Positions 56,110 through 64,000 of a DNA stretch of 64,000 nt are shown here, one piece after another. The stretch is taken from contig CAJQUW010006771.1 in the NCBI GenBank assembly GCA_907163375.1, forward strand, positions 186,001-250,000, in the 5' to 3' direction. Source of the DNA: Prostheceraeus crozeri (Eukaryota; Platyhelminthes; Polycladida; Euryleptidae). Made by a program: the position numbers and the translations under genes. How positions within the stretch are numbered: the stretch's first letter is position 1; each line of letters opens with the position of its first letter. The notes under the pieces were generated by a model. It did not search any database. It was not told the DNA's origin and worked only from the letters and a program-made list of their open reading frames with translations.

Positions 56110-57016
56110 TATATAAGACTACGTCATGGAGCATGAAATTATGGACGATTTTTATGCCTTGTAAAGTATGATTACCATCATCTTCTAAATTTGAGGAACT
56201 GAAATGTCATGATATTTACGCTGACGTGACAACATCGTACAATGTGTTTTTAGGGTCGTTGGAAATATCTAGTAAGTATATTTTTATTAATTTTCGTTTT
56301 TTCGGTAAAATGTATGCTAGTGTTTATCCGGATCCATTATCAAAATTTCAGCGGCTAGCATAACCAAATTTCTTAAGAAAATATCATTTATGACTTTGGC
56401 CTTCAGATTTTCAGCAAGCAATATTTCAGATGTGAATTATTGGTTAAAACCTCGCATATGTTCTACCAAGTAATATTTCATATGTGCATTAATGGTTGCA
56501 GTAATACCTCACGTGCTTAATATCTCACTTGAATTATCTCTAATTACACACCCTTCATGGGTTCAATTTCTATTTGAAAATATATAGGCGATGGTAGAAG
56601 AATATTAAAAAACACATGCAAATATGCCATTTTGGAAAAGTGCCGTGATCTATGGACAGCTTCTTCTTCTTTCAGAATAGCTGCACTTTTGACACAAAGT
56701 AGCAAACAACCAATAGCCTTGAAATGACACATGAGACATTGCTCCCCCTTCGTATAATTATTGAAAGAGCATAATGCGGACCAGATACCAAAGATACCTG
56801 ACAATGCTGTTCTTGAATATCACTTTTCTCTCAACTCTAAATGTTCACAGGGTTAGAACATGGATATCTAGATTTCTATACAAAGACATGGGGAAATTGT
56901 TCATTTCAGTGGACAGAGTTGAAGGCGTGTTGCGAACAAGCGTAGAAATTAAATCCGAAGTAGATTATGCTTTTACATGTATCTGAATTCTCACTCGTCC
57001 CTTTATACGTCCTTGT
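56110..57016. other. Gene-free stretch
   Basis: No supported feature. Confidence 0.4.
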
Positions 57017-57393
57017 GGTCCAGAAGATGCTGGGTTGGACGGTTTCCGCTTGATGATTCCCCTCCACATCTGGCGATCGCATACATCAGCTTCTTGAGCA
57101 CCAACACTTCTCAGATCTTCGTCCATCACATTACGTCAACTCTTTCTTTGACGTCTAACAGCACGTTTGCCAGCAACTTTGATCACCGTGACTTTCTTGA
57201 CCCATTCTGACTCGCTCTTTCTCTGTACATGACCAAACCAACGCAACCTCTGTCTTCTGATGGAATCTAACTGATGGTTCTGTCGCAGTTCTATGTAGTA
57301 CATGTCGCAACAGGTTTTCAAGCCTGTATACTGAAATGGACAGATTCCCTTATGTCTTGTTGCAGATATCTTTATCTCCTTGTTTAGAATCAT
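57017..57393 (-). pseudogene. Non-LTR retrotransposon (LINE) 3' end of ORF2
   Basis: The minus strand encodes RRQRLRWFGHVQRK, then WVKKV, GKRAVRRQRKS, an in-frame TGA, then DLRSVGAQEADVCDRQMWRG and a proline-containing end. RLRWFGHV, GKR-x-x-RQRK and DR-x-W-R are the standard closing motifs of many RTE/jockey-like reverse transcriptase proteins. Only the last ~120 codons remain. Confidence 0.85.
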
Positions 57394-59383
57394 GGATTAT
57401 CCCCGGTCCGCAATGATGTTATGGACAGCAGACAAAGTGTAGAAATTTCCTAATTATATACATGTAAATTTCTGATATGTATAGCACATTAGCATTCATA
57501 ACTTTTTGTAGAATTATGTACAATGCGAACCAACAAACAAGCAAGATTGTAATATGGTGTGCATAATATAATAATATAATTATAACATCCTTGGGCGCGC
57601 GCCCTCAGATATATTGTTTATTAAGAACCTCCCTCGTGATCCATATTACCAACTTGTCATGACAACGACGATATGAAAAATGTCACAGGGCAACATTTTT
57701 ACCTTGCCCATCTGGGAGATCAAGATAATGTCACATACAAATAAACGTATAATCATAATGTTGGCTACAATCCCAACGTCCCAAGCGATGCTTGCCAAAA
57801 GACAGAATTTTCCTGGTTATTCTGTGAACCCAGGCGGCCAAGAAAACCATAGAGAACCTTGTCGACTTCGTGGCCGCGGATTTCTACATTATCTTCTTCT
57901 ATTTGGTTCATAGCATACCTATTATCCGACTTCTACTGTTCTGACTCAAAATGATGCTCAGGAAATTGACAGTAACGTAGTTGCTCCTAAAATTGATACT
58001 TCTATTCAGATGAGATGTAATGCATTTCTTCATTTCTTCTGGATGCACTGCTGATTGTCAATAATTATTGCAATAAACAATATCAACACCTGAATAGTGA
58101 GAAAACAAGGTATTTGTTCCAATGATATTAATTTGAGGTTTGCAGATTGTTGATAAAATCCCGGCATTTAATTTGTGAATGAACTTTGATTATCACAGAT
58201 GACCGTGATCAACGGTGGTGATCAAAAAGTCTTTTAGTAAATGGGAAAACATCAAACAAAAAAATATCATTACAAGAGGTAAAGAGGAGAAAAGTTACGT
58301 TTTGTGTTTACTACATTCACGTAACACATTTTTTTCAATTTGAAATCAATCTTCAAATAACCAATGCTAAAATCACAAACCATTAACTTTACAACGAATG
58401 AATGACAGCCAAACGTTGCGTGATGACAGGCCTAACTACCGAGCACTGTTGCAAAATACTTTTGTGCACATGCAATTTTGCTTCAATTATTAAAGAACTG
58501 AGACTATTTGATGGTTTGTGATCTATTGACAATACCTTGCGTGCAGCGGAAAATGGGTGCTAAAATCAAATAAAATATTCATCATCTTACATTATTTGTT
58601 CGATGATTATCTTCAGCTTTCTGCTAGAAATAAATAGTTATTTGCTAAGTTGAGAACGAATTCTGATTTAGGTGAAAATTTTATAGATAGAACAGAAAGG
58701 TCGTGAAGTTTGTCAAAGCAGACCACGGAAGTTGAAGATAGCAGACTCTATCGCAAGAGTACACAATGACAACATAGATGCACGCGCTAAGTACAACGCT
58801 GGTAAACAATTGTCAGATTCGAACGTGGCTGTCAGAGTTAAACTTAAATCTTGCATATTTTTGTTAGTCTTTCATGATGAGGCAATACGACTTAAATAGC
58901 CTTTTGAAATACTTGTAGTTTGATTTTTCGAACATGAGTAGCCCTTGAGCAGTCAGCAGTCTCAAAACGCAAAAAAGTCCTTAGCAGTGGATACCTATGC
59001 GGTAAGGAATGAAAGATGAAAATCTGCATAATGTCTGTCTCACCAGTAATTGCTAGATTGCTCAACTAATTCGATGTTCATTATCGGTCGTATTGACATC
59101 AGTGGCCAAAGCTAAAATATACAATGGCACCCCTCTTAGCTACCACCTTTCTAAAGAAATCATGTGTTATAATTTCAAGTGGCTTTAGAGGGGCTTCAGT
59201 GTACTTGTATTTTGTGTTTTAAGCGCACAATTCACGATTAACGTATTTCGATCTTCAAGCTTTGTTTGGAAAAACGGCCTGTTCAACATGGCATGTTCAA
59301 TGCACAATATTTATTCTTCAGTTTTGAAGTTCGGGAATATCCAGCACTCTCGAGATTCTCTTGCTTATTTATGTAAAAATTAT
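57394..59383. other. Gene-free stretch
   Basis: No coding region is supported. An (ata)n-like AT patch lies near 57565-57585, followed by GGGCGCGCGCCC, a short GC palindrome at about 57593-57603. Confidence 0.4.
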
Positions 59384-59397
59384 ATTCGCCTGATATT
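59384..59397. repeat. 14-bp duplication flanking the Penelope-like element, left copy
   Basis: attcgcctgatatt here recurs at 61189-61202. About 36 bp of extra sequence lie between this copy and the start of the homologous left arm, which is not unusual for Penelope-like insertions. Confidence 0.75.
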
Positions 59398-59586
59398 ATA
59401 TAAGAGATGGCTGAAGGCGGGAGGACCATAATGAATCAATGATGTGAAAAAATCAGCTTTCTCTCCCGAGTAATTTAATGCCACTAAATAATTACGAATA
59501 AAAAATATGTACACAGCCGACGTTTCGGGTCCAGACCCTTTCTCAAGGCAAGGCAGCAATAAAATGACACTGTCTAAACTGGCTCG

Positions 59587-60150
59587 TTAGATACGCAGTA
59601 TAGCTCCGGTTGTCTCATGACGTCTGTTCATTTTAGGATGGCACTTATTGATTAATTGCGATTCCACCACGCTTGTTTCAACAGGATCATTTAAGCAGCG
59701 AAGAAATTCAACCTCAAAATCATCAATCGAACCGTTAACAAGACAGGTCTTACTGTGTTCAGACAAAGCACTTACATCATTTTTATTACGAATACTGAGA
59801 CTGTGTTCGTTGTATCTAATGTAGAATGGTCTAGCAGTTTTACCTATATATTTATCACCACACTTTCTACAAGAGAATTGATATACAACACACGATGTCT
59901 CACAGTTATGATTTTGGGATAGCTTGTTGCATATTCTACAATCATTGTGTTTGCTTTTTTTGCCTTTTTTCTTCAAAACATTACACAGTTTTTTGTTGCC
60001 CGTACTGACGAGACGGACATTCAACCTATGTTTTCTTATTTGGTAATTAATTTTCCGATTAAGACTGTCGCTTATAAACGGTAGCTTCAAAATGCTTTTT
60101 TTATCATCGTTGATTTTACTAGTTTTATTTTTTTGGGTATTTCTATCAGA
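59587..60150 (-). pseudogene. PLE GIY-YIG endonuclease fragment, left arm
   Basis: The frame is open from the junction. It begins inside a Lys/Asn-rich linker, then a CxxC-H zinc-binding segment (NDCRICNKLSQNH), and the GIY-YIG nuclease core: CVVYQFSCRKCGDKYIGKTA, R-x-x-x-H (RYNEHSLSI), and a Glu in VESQLINKC. The reverse-transcriptase part is missing. It differs from the right arm at only a few residues. Confidence 0.9.
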
Positions 60151-61038
60151 TTGATCAATTCGATTGATGACAACATAAAGTTTACCATTGAAAACCCCGA
60201 AGATGGGTTACTGAATTTTTTAGATTTAAGCATTTGGTTAGAGAATAGGAAAATCATGCACAAAAAATATGTAAAAGACATATCGTCTGGCAATGCTTTG
60301 AAAAAAGATAGTTGGCTACCGAGCTCCGTCAAAACTAATTTCGTAAAGCAGAGCATTATGGACACACGTAATCGATGTAGTTCAACGCTCTCTGATAACA
60401 TTAAAATGGAATCGGAGAAAAAATGTAAAGAAAATTTAAAATTTAATGGATACACTAATAAGGATTTGAGTGTGTCTGATAGAAATACCCAAAAAAATAA
60501 AACTAGTAAAATCAACGATGATAAAAAAAGCATTTTGAAGCTACCGTTTATAAGCGACAGTCTTAATCGGAAAATTAATTACCAAATAAGAAAACATAGG
60601 TTGAATGTCCGTCTCGTCAGTACGGGCAACAAAAAACTGTGTAATGTTTTGAAGAAAAAAGGCAAAAAAAGCAAACACAATGATTGTAGAGTATGCAACA
60701 AGCTATCCCAAAATCATAACTGTGAGACATCGTGTGTTGTATATCAATTCTCTTGTAGAAAGTGTGGTGATAAATATATAGGTAAAACTGCTAGACCATT
60801 CTACATTAGATACAACGAACACAGTCTCAGTATTCGTAATAAAAATGATGTAAGTGCTTTGTCTGAACACAGTAAGACCTGTCTTGTTAACGGTTCGATT
60901 GATGATTTTGATGTTGAATTTCTTCGCTGCTTAAATGATCCTGTTGAAACAAGCGTGGTGGAATCGCAATTAATCAATAAGTGCCATCCTAAAATGAACA
61001 GACGTCATGAGACAACCGGAGCTATACTGCGTATCTAA
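60151..61038 (+). pseudogene. PLE reverse-transcriptase tail and GIY-YIG endonuclease, right arm
   Basis: The frame starts abruptly at the junction with LINSIDDNIKFTIENPEDG and NFLDLSIWLENRK, which fits the end of the PLE reverse transcriptase. A linker, the NDCRVCNK zinc segment and the same GIY-YIG core follow, to ILRI and a stop. Such enzymes nick DNA and prime reverse transcription. 5'-truncated. Confidence 0.9.
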
Positions 61039-61188
61039 CGAGCCAGTTTAGACAGTGTCATTTTATTGCTGCCTTGCCTTGAGAAAGGGTCTGGACCCGA
61101 AACGTCGGCTGTGTACATATTTTTTATTCGTAATTATTTAGTGGCATTAAATTACTCGGGAGAGAAAGCTGATTTTTTCACATCATTG

Positions 61189-61202
61189 ATTCGCCTGATA
61201 TT
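61189..61202. repeat. 14-bp duplication flanking the PLE, right copy
   Basis: attcgcctgatatt, identical to 59384-59397. Confidence 0.75.
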
Positions 61203-61359
61203 TCAAACAATACTTTCATGAGTTCACAGCTGTGATTATGTGGCTTGAGTGTTTTGACTCGAATGTGTAGTGATCTCGGAAACCTGATGATGTGCATGCC
61301 TTAATACGTTTTAAAGCACCATTTTCTTTATGACAGTCGTCCTTTTTGAGAGGCCAATA

Positions 61360-62514
61360 CAGTCAACCTCGCTTAACTCGATATCCTAGGGACTGATTTT
61401 TTTTATCGAGTTATCCGATTTTGCAAGATAACTCCATATTTCATGTGGTATTATCATCGGCTTATCAAATTTTAATTTGATAATTATTGTAAGTTTAACC
61501 TAAGCTTATTTCCCAATGCACACAAAATATAAAACAACGTTTTTATAAAAAGTCCAATTTTATTTATACAAGTCAAATTACATGTATTCAATTTTGACAA
61601 GGCACATGTATAAACCGGTCACTGTTTGGAGAAGAATTCAGTTAACAAAGTCTGTTTTCTAGTTTTACTCACCGCTTTGCTCTCAATGAAAGCCAGGAGT
61701 TGATTCGCCATGTTGATGTGAGATTCACTGGCACTATCATGATGAAGCATGTATTTCTGTAGTTTCTGAGCAGAAAGAAGCGCCTCCTTTGCTGAAACGT
61801 CAATACGAGATTCCGTCTCATCATCGCTGTCATCTTCTTCAACGGTGGATGTTGTGACTTCTGATATAATATCTCCATCTGTTACATTATTACTGACAGC
61901 CACGTTTTCATCGATGTTCAAGAAGTCGTTGACATCCAGGACAAGTGTTGGAAAAGCCTCTCGAAGACGATCGAATATTTTTTGCCGAAGTCGACCTCGC
62001 AACACTCTTGTAGTTCACTATTCTCAACTGCATTAAGAGTCAGTTCATCAGAGAACCCAGCTTCGCGGAAACAATTTCTCACAGTATCAGCAGAGACGGC
62101 GCTCCATGACTCTTTAATCAGAATCAAAGAATCGAGTAAAGTGAAAGAAAAACTCACATTTTCATCGTGCGATTTCAGACGTTTGACGGCCAGTTTTTTT
62201 CGATAGTGGTGCTTCATGTTCTTAATAATTCCACAGTCCATAGGTTGAGTTCGAGGTGTTGTGTTTAGTGGCAGAAAGCAAAGGTGGATATTCTATAGAC
62301 CGTCCACTGTTTTTAGACCGTCCGATAATTTAGTAAACGGGCGTAAAATTTTATCGAGTTAACCGAGTTATCAATATACTATATCGAGATAGCCGAAGTC
62401 GTTTAACTTTATAATCAATGGCAAGATAATTGGGACATATAAATATTATCGAATAAACCGAGGTATCGAGTTATCCGTGATCGAGCTAAGCGAGGTTGAG
62501 ACTGTATATCGCTC
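61360..62514 (-). mobile_element. Tigger/pogo-type transposon, internally deleted, 1,155 bp
   Basis: The terminal repeats are CAGTCAACCTCGCTTAACTC and, reversed, CAGTCTCAACCTCGCTTAGC. TA flanks both ends (61358-61359 and 62515-62516). The interior keeps only the 3' part of the transposase, so the copy cannot move itself. Confidence 0.93.
61619..62290 (-). pseudogene. Tigger/pogo transposase C-terminal part with PCNA-binding motif
   Basis: It begins near LPLNTTPRTQPMDCGIIKN, which contains the last catalytic Asp region (QPMD), followed by HHYRKK and SWSAVSADTVRNCFREAGF, a typical DDE_1 tail. A frameshift lies around 61960-62000. The end is acidic and Ser-rich and closes with QTLLTEFF, a Q-x-x-L-x-x-F-F PIP box. 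Drosophila pogo transposase is known to bind PCNA through such a box. The catalytic N-terminal two thirds are deleted. Confidence 0.88.
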
Positions 62515-62516
62515 TA

Positions 62517-64000
62517 CAACGCGCGGTTAATTATATGCAAGGCATGCACCTATATGCATGCCCATTATCATTTACTTCATCAAGACAACCATTATATGGA
62601 TTGTTTGGATTGAAGCTATCACGCTCTTCCTCCGAATGCAGCGCGTGAAGAAAGGCTCTTCTATGTGCTAAACGTGTAGCATGCTCTTTCATGAATATTC
62701 ACTCTTCTTTCAATATTGCTTTTCTTTGGTGACTTCTATAAATTATTTCTATAATGTTTTTATGTAGCGCTGGCTGACAGTAGTCCAAAATGGTAAAGAA
62801 ACCGATCATCATCAAGAGCATGCCGACGGTTCTGCCCGATTGAATATCACCATGAATCCTTTTGATGACCAAGTAGCAATTATTTTAATTTTGCAAATAA
62901 TCGTTTATTTACATAGCCTTATTTATTTACGCAAACCTTCCTCTCACATGATTAGACATGAGTGATATCTTCGATTCCTTACCGCATAGATAGGCCATAA
63001 AGACAGATATTTATCTGTACATTTCAATAGCATTAAGTTGTACATTTTAAGTGTTTTTTATCCTTTTATAGCGAATAGGAATCCATATCAAATGATACAG
63101 TTTAGCTATGGCAAATTTTATACCTTATACTTAAATCGTTATTTGAAATGCATTTTACTTTTACATTCTATGGGTTGTGAAATAAGCTGTGAAACCGAGC
63201 TCTTCTTCAGCACAATCAACAGTTGTAGCTGATGAAATTTGTTTTCTTCACTAGTTCATTAATAAATGAAAAGGCCGCATTACGTATTAATGTTGATGTT
63301 TTACGACCGGATCTAGCGACATGCTTCGCCTGCTCTCTGTCAGGTTATGCAAGGGACTGAAGAGTCAAGTGTGCAATACAGAAGATGACAGTTCACATAG
63401 AAATCAATGACGCAGTCATAGATATCCGACACTCTATTACTAGTAAAGAGCTAGAGTGGACATGCATATTGAAAGCAATGCTACGTCGTGGACACGTGTT
63501 GTCATGACCTAAACGATGGCGGCTGACAATGGCTAGGCACAGGAACTTTGTCAGCGTACTTTGTAAATAGTCACGATTATTATAATTTCTCATTAAATAT
63601 CAAATCATTTTGTTAAATCACTCTCAATACATCGCCTTACGGCAAGGAGTCAGGAATTAGATTACTTTTAAGGTCTAGCAACGTTGACATAAATCGGTGC
63701 CTGAACGAGCAGCTGAAATTGCCACCAACAAACAGCTGTGCTTACTTAAACAAAGCAGAACGTCGGATTGCTATGTATGCAACATTCTATGTAACGAAGT
63801 GAAATTTACAGGGAGAGTAGAATTTCTTTACTCAATTTTAACACAGGGAAAAGAAAAGTCAGCATGGAGTAAGTAAACACAGAAGCTGAACTGGAGCATC
63901 CCGTTTAATGCATTATGTCTCTAAACATTATGTTGGAGAAGGGCCGGAAGTTTATCAGTTGTTGAAAGAAGCAGCCATATTCTGTATTACACACACCCTT
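62517..64000. other. Gene-free stretch to window end
   Basis: No coding region, RNA gene or transposon end is supported here. Confidence 0.45.

Larger units (their letters stand above)
59434..61188. mobile_element. Head-to-head inverted Penelope-like element (PLE)
   Basis: The two 3' ends of one PLE face outward. The left arm reads on minus from about 60150 to 59434, and the right arm on plus from 60151 to 61188. The arms are nearly identical, including the non-coding ends with cgggtccagaccctttctca / tgagaaagggtctggacccg and the CGAAACGTCGG signature common near PLE tails. The right arm is longer at its 5' end by about 370 bp. The centre is the junction of two 5'-truncated copies. Confidence 0.9.

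Noticed and set aside
1..64000. CRISPR array, bacterial operons or ribosome-binding sites
   Set aside because: Introns, polyadenylation signals and eukaryotic transposons show this is a eukaryotic genome; no regularly spaced direct repeats of CRISPR type were seen.

Overview
This is a eukaryotic, AT-rich window with no ordinary host gene that I can support. It is built from transposable elements in every state of decay. Frequent TAGGCCTA-type words, short GT-AG introns and the mix of element families suggest a marine invertebrate, perhaps an echinoderm; that guess is weak.

The centrepiece is a nearly complete 22,147-bp Polinton/Maverick (virus-like self-synthesising transposon) at 5100-27246. 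Its terminal inverted repeats start with AGTAGTAAGTAAAAC, it is flanked by a perfect 6-bp duplication (aaggat), and it sits inside the transposase gene of an older Tc1-like element, whose reading frame resumes on the other side. It carries a DDE integrase with chromodomain, an FtsK/A32-type packaging ATPase, an adenovirus-type cysteine protease, a major capsid protein, a pX-like core protein, a broken small basic virion-type protein, two tandem paralogous virion-type proteins, a family-B DNA polymerase with zinc fingers, a DEDDh exonuclease-like protein, two RING-like proteins, a coiled-coil protein and several unknowns.

The most unusual part is a leftward block at 14085-15331. It encodes a protein that reads as a two-repeat TATA-binding protein (TBP), next to two tandem copies of a PC4-like domain. 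The element therefore appears to bring its own transcription-initiation factors. Supporting regulatory features are: identical TATATAAA boxes in front of the left and right subterminal units; start codons that form an exon boundary (ATG|GTAAGT, spliced to GCATC...) in both the left unit and the polymerase gene; an octamer-like ATGCAAA word 29-46 bp upstream of six late-type genes; and overlapping AATAAA signals between convergent genes.

Layout of the Polinton: left TIR and subterminal repeats 5100-6300; rightward early-type unit 6300-8800; rightward virion/integration module 8850-14058; leftward TBP/PC4 block 14085-15331; rightward virion-type paralogues 15367-18323; leftward polymerase 18503-22476; rightward accessory genes 22734-24130; leftward coiled-coil gene 24220-26030; right TIR to 27246. 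Fresh ends contrast with single stops or frameshifts in the capsid, protease, both paralogues, the small basic protein and the polymerase, so this copy is either recently dead or affected by sequence errors.

Outside the Polinton: a repeat-derived pseudogene (1-443); an older relative of the Polinton subterminal repeat (2080-3260); four copies of a palindromic MITE family (30.6, 42.9, 51.2 and 55.4 kb); a complete but broken mariner (36475-37828) with a fold-back repeat beside it; a pogo-like transposase with a PHD finger (39.9-41.2 kb); an IS630/Tc1-mariner-type element (52046-53684); a LINE 3' end (57.0-57.4 kb); a head-to-head Penelope-like element (59.4-61.2 kb); and an internally deleted Tigger/pogo element (61360-62514). 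The remaining stretches hold nothing I can name.
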